A stretch of DNA of 64,000 bases from Eutreptiella sp. 'Long Island Sound 2002' (Eukaryota; Euglenozoa; Euglenophyceae; Eutreptiales; Eutreptiaceae): assembly GCA_964036045.1 (NCBI GenBank), contig OZ038392.1:16299612-16363611 (forward strand), in the 5' to 3' direction. The notes beneath the pieces were generated by a model that did no database searches, was not told the DNA's origin, and saw only the letters and a list, made by a program, of their open reading frames with translations. The position numbers and the translations under genes were made by a program. Below are positions 1-10,745 of the stretch, piece by piece. The first letter of the stretch is position 1, and each line of letters begins with the position of its first letter.

Positions 1-58
1 CCAACTGGGCCAGCAAACCAGGAGTACGGCGTAAGGCCGGAAGTGGCGAGCCGAGTGG

Positions 59-643
59 TTGCGGACCTGGAAGGCTTCGGATCTGGCCCTGGATGCGTTC
101 TCTTCAGGAACCTCCGCCCATCTTCGGGTGTGTGAGAAGTACTGGAGCGCCCAGGACTCCGCGTGGAAGAAGCACTGGGGTCCGCATCAGGGCTTGATGT
201 GGATCCGTTGCCCCCGTTGGGACATTCCAAGAGCGATAGCGAAGATTCGCAAAGACCGCTCCAAGGCAGTGCTGGTTGTTCCTATGGGATGCACCGAGGA
301 GGAAAGTACCCGACATTGGGTAGCCTCATTGACCAACATGACCTAAAACAAGGTCTTCCTACCGGCTGGAGAGAGTGTCTATCAGGACGCTAAGGGACAG
401 CCCATGCCACCCCAGAGATGGCCAACAGAATTCCACTATGTGGATGGGGGCCTTGATCAGGCGGACGCCACGGACTTCGTGTGTGTCAACCGCATCATAG
501 CAGAGCCCTGGCGGCAATGCTTTGCGGTTCCCCCTGTTGACATCGAAGAATCGGAATTGGAAGACCCCCTCACTGAAGAGGAGTTGGATCTGGTTCAGGG
601 GTATATGGATCAGCCCTTTCACGACTGGGGAACCCAGCGTTAG
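59..643 (+). pseudogene. Dam-like methyltransferase-fold domain of Gypsy Pol, N-terminal part
   Basis: This is the upstream part of the same Pol frame, with an in-frame TAA at 344-346 and TAG at 641-643. It contains a block beginning LDAFSSGTSAH, then GLMWIRCPRWDIP, then a hydrophobic strand KAVLVVP. This is the layout of the Dam-type N6-adenine methyltransferase-like domain (D-x-F-A/S-S, then N-P-P-Y/F/W, then a hydrophobic strand ending in P). The catalytic N-P-P-x position reads CPRW here (209-220), so methyltransferase activity is unlikely. The equivalent domain in two other elements of the window (24546-24908 and 60661-60945) keeps NPGF and NPPF. I see the motifs; the family assignment is inference from pattern. 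Confidence 0.6.
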
Positions 644-673
644 GGCAAAGGCCAGGACAAAGCCTGGTGGGAA

Positions 674-2986
674 GTGGACTCGATCGTCTCTGGTTCCTAT
701 GACGGGAACACCTTCGTGCAGAGGGTGCTGGACCACCTATCCAGCCAGGACGAGCCAATCAGGGGTAACCCACCCACCTACGGCGATCTATTCCGAGGCA
801 AGACCAGAGATGGCCCTTTGGGCTACCTGGGAAGACCACCTGAGCCGAAAGCGAGCGGAGTAGCTACCCCTCAAGTAAGCTCCGTGGTCCAGGTGCCCGG
901 AAAAGCCAAGGCGGAGTCCGATGATTGCCCCAAGATTCAGGCATTGAGGGCCAGGCTGAAGCAGAAGTATGGTGATACCTTCTTCAGCGGAAAACCTGTG
1001 TTTCCCCCACCGGTGCGTGGACCGTATGGCGAGGCCAAGATACGACTGAAGCAGGACCCCCGTGTGTATCGGCACCGGGAGTTTGCCCTGAGGGGCGAGA
1101 GGAAAGAGGCCATGGAGAAGGTCCTCCGTGACTTCATCCAGAGAGGCTGGCTCGAGCCGTGCCACTCTGAATGGGCCCCTCCGTGCTTCGTCGTCCCCAA
1201 GAAGGTGGCCGGTGAATGGCGGCTCGTGGTCGACTACCGCGGCCTAAACGCCCAAACGCAGCACGACAGCTATACGCTGCCCCTCATTGAGGACATGCTG
1301 CAAAAACAACACCGGCGGAGGATCTTCACGGTGATTGACCTGAAACATGGTTATCATCAGATGCCTCTCGCCGAGGAGTCCCGTGCCTGCACAGCCATGA
1401 GCACCCCACTTGGACCTCTCCAGTGGAAGGTGATGCCCATGGGCGTTACCAACGGCAATGCGGCTTTTCAGCGGATGCTGGAGAACCTGCTTGAGCCGGT
1501 GCGCGACTGTGCGGACCCCTTCGTGGACGACGTGATCATCGCGTCCGGGGACCCCAGTATGAGCTACGAGGAGCTCCTGGAGGCACACCCGAGGGACGTC
1601 ACTCGAGTGCTGGACCTTCTGGCTCGGCACAAAATCACGGGCAGCAGTGACAAGGCCACCATTGCGGTAAGCGAGGTGGTCTTCGCTGGCCACGTAGTCG
1701 GGAACGGGCAGCGAAAGCCCATACCTGGCAAGGTGGCTGCGATTGCGCACTGGGGAAAGCCGAGAACGGTCTCTGAGCTACGGGCGTATCTGGGGTTCTG
1801 CAACTACCACTCGGGGTATATCAAAATGTATGCCGAGTATGCAGCCCCCATGACGACCCTGCTCAAGGGCAACCGAGAGGAGACCAAGAAGGGGTCCAAG
1901 AAGGCTCTGGTCTGGACAGCTGAGTCCGACCGTGCCTTTGAGGGGATGAAGCAGGCGCTGCTATCCGCAGTGGGTCTGCACCTCGTGGATCCCGACCGAG
2001 GGTTCGTCCTGCGCACTGACGCTTCCGACTACGCCATTGGCGCTGTGTTGGAGCAAGTGCTTGACGACGGGAGGCACGTGCCCGTGGCCTTCTGGAGCCG
2101 AGTCCTGGCGGAAGGCCAGAGACGGACGTGGACGCCCCGTGAAAAGGAGGCGTATGCCATCGTCATGGCTCTCAGGAAATGGGCTGGGTACATAGCCCTC
2201 CATCCCGTCACCGTCTGCACCGACCATCAGAGTCTGCAGTCGTGGCACAAGGAGCACGTGGACACCCCCTCAGGTCCCGCCTCCCGACGGGCAAGATGGC
2301 ATGAGACCTTGGCCAAGTTCGACCTCACGGTTGTGTATATTCCTGGAAAGGATAACACCGTGGTGGACTGTCTCAGTAGGTGGGCCGCTCCCGCCAGCAA
2401 GGGCATGACGGATATCTCTGCCCATGGCGATGAGGCTGAGACCGCTGAAGCCAAAAGGATCATCGAGATGAAGCGCCTGATGGAGGAGGAGGGTGTTAAA
2501 TGCTTCGTCGTCATGGCTGCGGATGCCCCCCTCGCGTCGAGGGTGAGCAGAGCGGTCAGTGTACTCGCCCCTGACGGAGCTGAGTCCGACAAGCACCTCT
2601 TCCCGGAGTCTTGCCTCCAGGACGACTGGACCGACGATTACGCCAAGTCTGAGGCCTTTGCGGCCGAGTATAGGGCTGTGACCGACCCTGACGACGGGCA
2701 GAAGTGGCCAAAGGGGCTGACTGAGGAGGATGGCAAGCTCTACCGGAATGGTAAGCTGCTAGTACCGGAGTCCCGGGTGCTCGAGCTTTGTGAAGCTTGG
2801 CACCACCACATGCTGCACCCAGGGGTCCAGAAGCAAGCCCTTGACATGCAGCGTCGGTTCGAGATCGACCATATCGTTCTCTACACGGCCATCAAGAAGG
2901 TCAGGAAGGGTTGCTCGGTCTGTCAGGCCTGCAATCCCGATAACCGGAACGTCAAGAGCGAAGCCCAATGGAACCCCGGTTCCTGA
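674..2986 (+). CDS. pol: Gypsy Pol: reverse transcriptase, RNase H, integrase zinc finger
   Basis: An open frame of 770 residues in frame with the upstream fragment. RT signatures are LVVDYRGLN, then TVIDLKHGYHQM carrying the first catalytic Asp, then FVDDVIIASG as the catalytic F-x-D-D box. RNase H follows with LRTDASDYAIGA (Asp), REKEAYAI (Glu) and CTDHQSLQSW (Asp). Near the end are the His residues of WHHHMLHPG and the pair CSVCQAC, which form the HHCC zinc finger of integrase. The frame stops at 2984-2986 because of a one-base shift just upstream; the integrase core continues in another frame. The start at 674 is only where the frame reopens after the TAG at 641, not a true initiation site. 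Confidence 0.92.
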   Translation: MDSIVSGSYDGNTFVQRVLDHLSSQDEPIRGNPPTYGDLFRGKTRDGPLGYLGRPPEPKASGVATPQVSSVVQVPGKAKAESDDCPKIQALRARLKQKYGDTFFSGKPVFPPPVRGPYGEAKIRLKQDPRVYRHREFALRGERKEAMEKVLRDFIQRGWLEPCHSEWAPPCFVVPKKVAGEWRLVVDYRGLNAQTQHDSYTLPLIEDMLQKQHRRRIFTVIDLKHGYHQMPLAEESRACTAMSTPLGPLQWKVMPMGVTNGNAAFQRMLENLLEPVRDCADPFVDDVIIASGDPSMSYEELLEAHPRDVTRVLDLLARHKITGSSDKATIAVSEVVFAGHVVGNGQRKPIPGKVAAIAHWGKPRTVSELRAYLGFCNYHSGYIKMYAEYAAPMTTLLKGNREETKKGSKKALVWTAESDRAFEGMKQALLSAVGLHLVDPDRGFVLRTDASDYAIGAVLEQVLDDGRHVPVAFWSRVLAEGQRRTWTPREKEAYAIVMALRKWAGYIALHPVTVCTDHQSLQSWHKEHVDTPSGPASRRARWHETLAKFDLTVVYIPGKDNTVVDCLSRWAAPASKGMTDISAHGDEAETAEAKRIIEMKRLMEEEGVKCFVVMAADAPLASRVSRAVSVLAPDGAESDKHLFPESCLQDDWTDDYAKSEAFAAEYRAVTDPDDGQKWPKGLTEEDGKLYRNGKLLVPESRVLELCEAWHHHMLHPGVQKQALDMQRRFEIDHIVLYTAIKKVRKGCSVCQACNPDNRNVKSEAQWNPGS

Positions 2987-4124
2987 CCAACCCATGGAGA
3001 GCGTGGCCATGGACGTCTTCTCCATGCCCGAAGTGCACATTGGCAAGGAGACCTTTGACTGTGTGGTTTTCTGTGTGGACCGCCACAGCGGCTACGTTGT
3101 AGCCGTTCCGGCACGCAAAAAGGGGTTGCTTGCCAAGGAAGTGGCAGTCATGATGATTCGTCATTGGCTGACCGTCTTTGACATCCCCCGCACCATTTGC
3201 AGTGACCGAGGGCCCCAGTTTACTGGTGGCTGGTTCAAGGCTATGTGTTCCCTCATGGGAATACGTCACGCCAAGAGCGTCGCCTATCTCAGCCGGTCTA
3301 ACGGCCGTGTTGAAGTGGCTGGACGGCAGCTGTTCGAGAAGCTGCGCAAGATCCACATCACCAATCCACGTCGGAACTGGTTTGAGGAGATGTGGCCTGC
3401 TCTGAAGGCCCATCATGACACCCCCACTCCGGGCGGTCTGTCCCCTCGGCAGATTCTGTTCGGCAGGGACCCCCTGGGTAGGGGACTTCCCTTGTCTGGT
3501 GATGGCATGGCCATGGATGCCAAGGAATTCTTTGCGCGGCAAGAGCAAACGGCGCGGGACATCCGCCAGCAGCTCGAGAAGGAGCATGCTGAGCGTCAGA
3601 AGTCCGCCCCGAGCTCGACAGCGCAGAAGTTCAGGGTGGGAGACCCGGTGTGGGTGATCAGACCCCGCCCTATGGGCACCCACCGCACCAAAGCCTGGTT
3701 CACACCCGGCGAGGTGGTCCGCAGGATTGGTGAGGACACCTACCGCATCAAGGTGGGTCACGGACAGTTCCGGAAGCGCCACGAGAGTCAACTCCGTGTG
3801 CGGGAACCCGACCTCCGTGGCCAGCATGTGTCCCTGAGCTATGCCGCGCATGAGGCCGATTCGGACGACGACTATGCTGAGCAGGACGACTATACAGTCG
3901 AGAAGATCCTGGCTCAGCGTCCGAAGGCCTCGGCACCCGGAGGTCTGGAGTTCAAGGTTCGTTGGCGAGACTATGGGCCGTCCCACGACACCTGGGAACC
4001 CGTCTCCTCGTTCGTGCCGCGGGTCAATACTGCCTTCATGGAGTACATCCGCAAGCACAAGAACAAGATCCACGTTTCGGACTTGGCAGCACTAACCCGG
4101 GCAATTGCAGCCAGGGGTGCCTGA
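2956..4124 (+). CDS. Gypsy Pol C-terminal part: DDE integrase core and chromodomain
   Basis: This continues Pol in a frame shifted by one base. The frame is open from 2790 but only matches protein from about 2956. Integrase catalytic residues are visible as Asp in MDVFSMPEVH, Asp in TICSDRGPQFTGG and Glu in SNGRVEVAGRQL. After the core is the region KFRVGDPVWVIRPR, followed by a chromodomain with YTVEKILAQR, FKVRWRDYG and DTWEPVSSF. A C-terminal chromodomain defines chromoviruses, and in that clade it steers integration to chromatin marks. The stop is TGA. Sense is the same as the RT part, and the two would be a single polyprotein without the frameshift. Confidence 0.92.
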
Positions 4125-5616
4125 TCAGCGCCCTGAGCTCTCCCCTGATGCGTTTTGAGCGCTTGTGAGGCCGACGAATCGTCCCTTACTTGCTTGCTCT
4201 CTTCCATCTTTCGGTGACAGAGTGGCCATATACCCCCCCCTGCTGAGTCCAGAGGAGGATGGCCCCTCTCTTTCAATTCTATTCGTCACTCCCCACCTGC
4301 TGAATCCTTGCGAAACCAGGTAGGGCGACTAAACTTCATATTTCTGAGCTCTTGGGGCCTTGAAGCCCATACGACGTTGCGCAACGGATGCCGCTGTCAT
4401 CGGCATTGCGATTTTTGGTGTGTGGTCTGGTTCCATGGCACTTGCGGAATCCAAACCAGTCGACGTGTGTCTGCAGACTATATATGGCCTGAACTCAGGC
4501 GTTTTCCTGTCCACCCTCCTGCATATGCCTTATCCTAACCGGGGCGTGGTTTGGCACTCTGTCCAGAGTGTGTTTACACGCCTGTTACCCCATTTATTGC
4601 TTGTTTTTCTGCCCCTCCAGGATATGTGCATCTGTATGTTAGCCCATCACTGAGTGTGGACTGTTTTTCACAGAATAGGATACGAAGGCGCCCTGAGTCG
4701 CCGTATACATGCTATTACTTGAGGTCCAGCCTGGACCAGTACCTACATACAGTTTCTTCTGTTTGAGTGCCGGTGATACCGTGTTGCCCTATTCGCTGTG
4801 ATGTGGAGATTCTGATGGCGCCAGGCGGGAAGCCCAGTTGCCTGACTACACTCCCAGCGGTCCGCCACTGTCAGTCCCAGTGTGAGCCTACCGACTCGCA
4901 GACGCACTTGCAGTCGGATGGCGGCCTCCGGTGCTCCTGACCTCGGTCAGTCTGCCTGGGAAACTGGTGGTTTGAGGAGTCGACGCCTCCGCCCACACTG
5001 CATGAGGACTCCCTCATGTATGGCCTTCGTGGTAATAGGGCGAGGGAAAAGACGGCCTTGATGCCCGATCCCTTAAGGAGGAGCTCGTTCGGCTGTGGCA
5101 CTCTGGACTCGCGTCGCATGGATATGGACATGGTGCGCCCGAGGAAGGACCCGTGGGGACTCTCCCCAGTCGGCGGGCCTTGGGAAGCTTGGGGTAGCCT
5201 GATGGATCCTTGTGGTCGCTCTCGACCTGTGGGACCACCTCGGTCGTCGTGTGTCGCCTATGTTGGCCGTGTATGCCACTACCACTGTGGTGGTGACCGT
5301 AGCAGCCGGCACCCGGTGCGCCTGGTATGGGTTAACGGGTCCTTTGGATGCCGAACAATCGCCGCCAGGACCCGGGACTTGTTACTTGATACTATACATG
5401 CGCTACAGGCTTTTACAGCATCATACTTGTCTTACTACGGGATTTGACAGCCTAACCTGCGAATCAGCCTGAGGTGAGGATGAGACACCCCCCCTTCAGG
5501 GAATGGTCCTGGGTACCCGCTGCCATGCGTGGGTGTTATCGAGCCCCCCCCAGGGTTTGCTCTAAGGAGGGGGGTGAAGCGGTACCCAGAACCCCATGGC
5601 TAGGTTAGGGCATACA
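4125..5616. other. No gene recognised; probable 3' untranslated/LTR region of the first Gypsy element
   Basis: No protein I recognise. The tract directly follows the chromodomain stop and should hold the 3' UTR, polypurine tract and part of the 3' LTR of the element. A purine run at about 5560-5575 (AAGGAGGGGGGTGAAG) is a candidate polypurine tract. An open frame of 143 codons at 5016-5447 looks like chance in GC-rich sequence. Confidence 0.4.
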
Positions 5617-5692
5617 ACCGGTCTCCGGTCCACTAACCCCATGTACGGAAGGGAAGACCGGTCTCCCGTCCACTAACCCCAAGTACGGAAGG
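5617..5692. repeat. 40 bp direct repeat, about two copies
   Basis: ACCGGTCTCC-GTCCACTAACCCC-A-GTACGGAAGG occurs at 5617 and again at 5657, a 40 bp period with three or so mismatches. Lies just downstream of the first Gypsy element. Confidence 0.8.
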
Positions 5693-6529
5693 CGCCCGTT
5701 GACGCCCGGTGCGAACCCGGCAGGAGCGTGTTCCGTGCCGTAAAGCCCCGCATCGGCAACCGATGCACCGCCAGCGGATATTTATATATCAGAACATCAG
5801 AAATCAACAGGGTTTTATTTTCATATTGCTTCTGTCAATTTTTACGCTTCCGTTCTGATATTTACTGTTTTGGCAGCTGGGGGTTAGCTCGCGACTTTAC
5901 CGTAACCGCCAGTTTAACTGTAATTAATGGAAATTTCTAACGCTATCCGTGACGAAGGCTCTAAAGTCTTCAGGAACTGCATTGATGCTTCCGCAATTTT
6001 CACATCTTACACTCGCAACCTTAATCCGAATTTTTCAGGATGTCGAGATCGGATTTTCGACTTCGACATCCCCGCACTTGTTTTGACCTCTTTCGAGTGG
6101 ACCTACGTGTTTCCTTATGCACGAATCAACTTTCCTTTTATCCTGCCCTCCATTTGTCTTAAAGATATGGGCAAAACAAAGTTGATTCGTGAGGCCACAT
6201 GTGAAGGTCATATCTCGTGTTGCTTGCGAGGAATGACAATAAGGAAACGTGGGATGTATTCACAATACTCCCGACGTAATTGGGGAAGCATTATATGCCT
6301 TGCGTCTCGACACGTGCGCGCTAGTGTAATGGATCATGGTCAAGAGGGTAGAGTTTGCGTTGTAACTCTATGGCCATGATATTGCGTGCGTTAAGATAAC
6401 TTACGAGTGTAGCGCGCGAGTGTTGGTGTTGCATAGGAACCCTCCTTGAGTTCCTATGAGCGATTGACACAAAGTTATGCCCTTGGAGGGGCATGACATA
6501 TCGTTGGGGGAGCTACCTTTTTGAGAAAT
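5693..6529. other. No gene recognised; contains a 14 bp inverted repeat
   Basis: AT-richer than its left neighbour. A perfect 14 bp inverted repeat (CACGAATCAACTTT at 6120-6133, its complement at 6178-6191) could form a hairpin with a 44 bp loop. A 150-codon open frame at 5927-6379 shows no recognisable motif and I do not call it a gene. Confidence 0.4.
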
Positions 6530-8718
6530 ATGGAGTATGTGCCTTGTGTTGGGTTGCGTGCCCATTTGGCGGGTCCATCGCTCCAAGCCTAACCTGCCAA
6601 TGAGCTTCATATTGTGCAAGCCCCTTCTCCATACTCCCTACGATCAATTGGAAACCTAACTTTCGTGAAGGGAAGCTTGTGTGGTGATCCCGAAGCGATG
6701 CGTTGGGAGCAAGGTGTGTGTTTTGCAATTTTCCATATTTTCATGTGCCCACTTGGGAAGCCGCGCTCGTAACCTTTCAAAGCGCCCCAAGTGGGGCACA
6801 TATGTGGAATCGAAGGTTATTGGTGTCAAGTCATTGTGTTTAGAAGGATTAGGTGATTGCACGCTCCAAGCCGAAGATATTATAATATATTTGTGCACCT
6901 TTCAAGGCACTTTTATGTGTCTTTGTGCCGATTTTGCCGTTTTTGGCCCGTCATGATGTCAAGTGGCAACCGTGTATTTCAACGTTGCGCTCAATTGACA
7001 TCATGAGTCGTGTATGATATGAGGGTACATACTTCGGTGCCCAACATATCTTGGACCCGGCGAATAAATCCTCTTGGGCTTGGCACACCGTGGCCGCCAT
7101 GTTGGCGATTTGGGACTATCCCAAATCATGGGCTCACTTGGCGACCCTGCCATTCCCAAAAACAGAGGAGTTGGGCGACGCCCAAAAGATATGTTGGACA
7201 CACATGACTTGATACCAATCCTATGGCACACTCCGGTCCAAGTCGGGCATGTGCCTCATTTGCCCCAACCATGAGTGTGCGCATTTTTGGCCATTTTGAG
7301 AAATTTTCCACGTTTGCTGCCCGCCGTGCGCTATGTTCAGCCTACCCGTGCACGCCAGACGCATGGACCAACGGACCACATATGACATGGGTGTTATGTA
7401 TATTGGTCCCCATGGTTGACACACCACGTGGGCGAAGCGGAGCAACCTTCGTTAAGGCGCTAGCCCAAAGTGAGTGTGGGCAATTTTGCCATTTTGGTAT
7501 TTGTGGACCCAATTGGGATCGTCACCAGGCCGAGTGGCATGGAGATCTTTGGGAGCCATGGGCACGGGAGTCTCCGTTGGACTCCCGGTGGATTGCATAT
7601 GGCATGTCGGATCGGATCTCCAAGCCGGCGTGGAGATATACTATTGGGAGCACCCCGAATTTTGGCTCATTTCGAGCAGCCAAAATGACCCCATTTTGGG
7701 ACCCCAATTTCTCCCTTCTGTGTGGTCAATTGGCGGCCCCATATCTCTATGCCCATAAGGAGCCCAGACCTAATTCCAAGTTGTACACTCAGATATAAGT
7801 CCTAGGTCCTGCCTCCTAACCTGGCCTTGCCCAGGCCGGGCGAGCCACGCGTGGGAATGACGCCAATTTTGGTGATTTTGGCATCATGACCCCACTTGAC
7901 GAATCCGTGTTGCCCTGATGCCGGGACCTCAGAGGGAACCAGGTTGGGTGAGGGCTCCAGGGAGTTCATACTCGAAGGGCATAGGGTCGGTTGCCTCGTC
8001 CCTACCTCTGGCGGGTCCGGACGAGAGGTCAATTTTGGGAAATTTGGAGCTAATATCAGTTTGGGCTGAAACAGCCCATTTTCAGCTACCGACTCCTGAG
8101 GGATAATGGCGGGGCCATATCTCTGGCTCAGAGGGGAGGTGGGACCTGCTGTTGAGGGAGCATAGGGAGCTACTGTCGGTTGGCCTTGGAGCACCTTGGT
8201 TTCCAGGAACTCGCCTGTGGCTGGGCGGGACACCTCCCCCATTGGCAGGGTTTCAGGGTCCGGACTGAGCAGGGCATGGGTTGTGTTTGAGCCCCCGCCC
8301 CCACCAGCCACTGCGAGGGTCGGACCTGGAATTGGGATATGAGTTAGGACTGAGTGTCTATTGTCCTGTGATGCCCTTACTCCAGTCCAGTCTTAACCCC
8401 ATGTGTACATATCCCGATGTGTTGCTGTACATACTTTCGTTCCCTTGTTGCAGAGTGGCAAGGATCCTGAAACGCTTTGTCACATGACATGAGCGCATTG
8501 ATGCCCCTGTGAGCGTAGTGCTTTGCCTGCCTGCTCACTTGCGCGTGTCCACCGCAGCGTCCCGTGGCCGGCCCCCCACGGGAACGCGTCAATGGGTCTG
8601 AAAAGGGTCAGTTGGGTTCGGAGATATCAGGGGCAGTGTCGGGCGTTCCGACCCCTGGGGCATCAAGGCTACAGGCTTCGCAGTTACAACAAAGATCAAC
8701 CACTATGCAGCGGTTACA
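6530..8718 (+). repeat. Long dispersed LTR-like repeat, copy 1
   Basis: About 1.95 kb of this segment recurs in the same orientation at 62050-64000, where the second copy is cut by the window edge. Matching landmarks are the block starting CCCGTCATGATGTCAAGTGG (about 6948 and 62477), GGCGGGGCCATAT (about 8109 and 63649) and GTTCCCTTGTT-CAGAGTGGC at the right. Copy 1 ends in GGTTACA at 8718 and is followed at once by TGGTAGCAGAGG, the sequence expected of a tRNA-iMet primer binding site. An LTR is thus the simplest reading, although the left terminus is not resolved. No coding frame is shared convincingly by both copies. Confidence 0.65.
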
Positions 8719-8730
8719 TGGTAGCAGAGG
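8591..8730 (+). repeat. Inverted repeat arm 1, ending in a primer-binding-site-like sequence
   Basis: About 140 bp from ATGGGTCTGAA to GCAGAGG recurs inverted at 9688-9830 with roughly 90% identity. The arm ends with TGGTAGCAGAGG at 8719-8730, complementary to the last 12 nt (CCUCUGCUACCA) of a eukaryotic initiator tRNA-Met. Confidence 0.75.
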
Positions 8731-9881
8731 AGGTAGGTGCTGGGTGGCTTGCCATCGTAGGCGCTGGTCCAGTGAGCCCAGTAGTGCTCAGATTTTGTAC
8801 CAGATTTGTAAGCTTCTCCAGATTCTGCTCCATCTCCTTCCACTTGCTGTCGTCATCCCTCTTTTTCTCCTTTGCGGCCTTCCTCAGCTCCTTCACCCTG
8901 TCTCCCAGCGACGAAATCTGGCGTCGACAGGAGCAGTCCTTGGCACATTCACCACAGGACGGGCATCTTGTCTCTTTTCCCTTGCTTCTTACCTCGTCGA
9001 CCCAAGTGTCAACACTGGAGGCAGAGCTGAGAGTTTGGACAGTTGCTCCCTGGAGAGGTGAGAATGTGTCGAATCACACCTCATCTCGTCGACCTCTCCG
9101 TCGTTCGGACCCCAGGCGCCCGACGGACCAGCGTGCTGGCGCACATTCTGGCGTCTCTCCTCGGCGATGATGGCCATCTGCACCATCACGGCTGCCTGGT
9201 GGTCGAACTGGTCCAGCAGCTCCTCCCAATCCTCTTGTTCCTGCAGTCCCTCAGGCGGCCTCGGTAGCTCGCCTCTGCCAGCAGCCAGTTCTGGCGGTTC
9301 AGCAATTCCTGATTCCAGATTTCCTGGAAGTGGTTTTCCGAGTCTTCACCACTAATTCCAGTATCATCTGGCTCTCCTTCGCTGCTGCTGTCTTCCAGAT
9401 CAGGCAAAGCGTGAGAGCTGGAACCAGATTCACTGGAGGAGGGAGATTCTCGACTGGGTTTAAGGTTGGGTGGGGCGTTCACACAACAATCAGCACAAGT
9501 ATGAACTCCAGGCCAATGTCTATGGCCACAGTAAGGGCACTCTGAAGGATGATCCTCGGTTTGCTGGGGAGATGCCACGAAGGTAACCTCAGGGGGAACA
9601 CGCAGTGACTCTCTACGAGTGATAGCCCCGCTAAAGTCCGATGATCTCAGAGTGTCCGTGGAGATTCCAGAAGCAGAGTCATGATTTCCTCTGCTACCAT
9701 GTAACCGCTGCATGGTGGTTGATCTTTCTTGTAACTGCGAAGCCTGTAGCCTTGATGCCCGAGAGGCCGTAACGCCCGACACTGCCCCTGATATCTCTGA
9801 ACCCAACTGACCCTCTTCAGACCCATATCCAGCCTCTGGGAGCGACATATGCGAAGCACTTGTAAGTCCAGTGAACTCCAT
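8714..9881 (-). pseudogene. Gag-like gene fragment with C2C2 zinc-finger-like motif
   Basis: The longest intact part is a 231-codon frame at 9186-9881 on the minus strand. It is rich in Ser, Glu and Asp (SSSESGSSS, DLEDSSSEGEPDD) and contains CPYCGHRHWPGVHTCADC, two CxxC pairs that could bind zinc. Downstream on the same strand, other frames (8989-9189 and 8714-8896) carry charged, helix-prone stretches such as ELRKAAKEKKRDDD. This suggests one gag-like coding region broken by frameshifts. The start of the 231-codon frame lies outside the primer-site-like sequence at 9688-9699, so its first ~60 residues may be translated LTR end rather than Gag. No capsid motif is identifiable with confidence. 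Confidence 0.45.
9688..9830 (-). repeat. Inverted repeat arm 2, with primer-binding-site-like sequence
   Basis: Reverse-complement copy of 8591-8730. On the minus strand it ends in ...GGTTACA followed by TGGTAGCAGAGG (9699 down to 9688) and then runs into the gag-like frame, the order expected for LTR end, primer site, gag. Arms are separated by about 960 bp. Confidence 0.75.
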
Positions 9882-10179
9882 GGTGGAATATGAATAGTCA
9901 GAAAACCCGGTCTACAACACCGGAGCAGACATAGAATCTCAATGCGCATTCATCGCACATAATGACACAACGTGAAATCATTCGAAATAATTTGAATAAA
10001 TCCGATTCGGAAATCACGAAGGACAAATGCGACTCGACGCGCGCTCACAGGCGACATCTGGCGGCGAACGGAAAACATGAAAACAAGCGGAAAATTTACT
10101 GCACTAATGTACATCTGAGAATCATTGAAATTCTGATCACATTGATGTATAATCTGAGTGCTGTCACTGCTGCCGTTAC
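9831..10179. other. No gene recognised
   Basis: Short AT-rich tract between the inverted repeat and the degenerate integrase. I see no motif in it. Confidence 0.4.
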
Positions 10180-10745
10180 ACCATGGCCCTGATTAAGCGC
10201 GACTACGTATGTTCGCACCTCCGACACTACATCGAGCGATAGATACTAAGTTGCGGTGTATGTCAGGCGGCGAAATCAAGGCAAGTCGACACCGCCAGAG
10301 TGCCAAAACCATTACCGGTGCCCGACACCAAATGGCACAGTGTGTCCATCGACTGGGTTTCAGGATTGCTGCCGACCACAAGGGGCCATGACGCCATCAT
10401 GACTGTAGTCGACTGATTCTCCAAGCGTGGAATGTTCATCCCTTGTCGCAAGGATATGACAGCCGACGACCTTATCTATGTGTTCCTGCATTAAGTAATC
10501 CGACTGAAAGGATGCCCTCGACAAATTGTTTCTGACCGAGACAAGCTGTTCGAGTCTCAGGCGTGGAAGGAGTTGGCTCAGCGTTTCAAGATCGAGATGC
10601 ACCAGGCGGTAGCCAACCGCCCTCGAGGCAACGGCCTGGCGGAGCGCAGCAACTAGTCGATCCTCCAGCGCCTGCGTACACACAGCATCTTCGGCAACAA
10701 CAAGTGGGATGTCGACCTCCTGTTCGCCGAGTGTCATTTGGAACA
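10180..10745 (+). pseudogene. Degenerate Ty3/Gypsy integrase
   Basis: One frame shows a retroelement integrase with four in-frame stops: TAG 10240-10242, TGA 10414-10416, TAA 10492-10494 and TAG 10654-10656. Visible parts are the zinc finger pair CGVCQ, the core start SIDWVSGLLP with catalytic Asp, QIVSDRDKLFES with the second Asp, and RGNGLAERSN with the Glu. At the three stops where the family residue is clear (Arg after VVD, Gln after RSN, and the one after FLH) a C-to-T transition (CGA, CAG, CAA) explains the stop. A frameshift near 10737-10742 moves coding into the next ORF. Confidence 0.85.

Larger units (their letters stand above)
1..4124 (+). mobile_element. Ty3/Gypsy chromovirus-type element, left end outside window
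   Basis: This is the pol part of a Ty3/Gypsy LTR retrotransposon, cut by the window start. Domain order is Dam-like domain, RT, RNase H, integrase, chromodomain. One reading frame runs from base 59 to about 2960, interrupted by TAA at 344-346 and TAG at 641-643. A one-base shift near 2958-2965 then moves coding to another frame that ends with TGA at 4122-4124. The copy is therefore inactive as it stands. The 5' LTR, gag and protease are not in the window, so the 3' LTR cannot be delimited by comparison. Confidence 0.9.

Noticed and set aside
2952-4073. 373-codon minus-strand frame opposite integrase
   Set aside because: Antisense shadow of a clear integrase-chromodomain coding frame.
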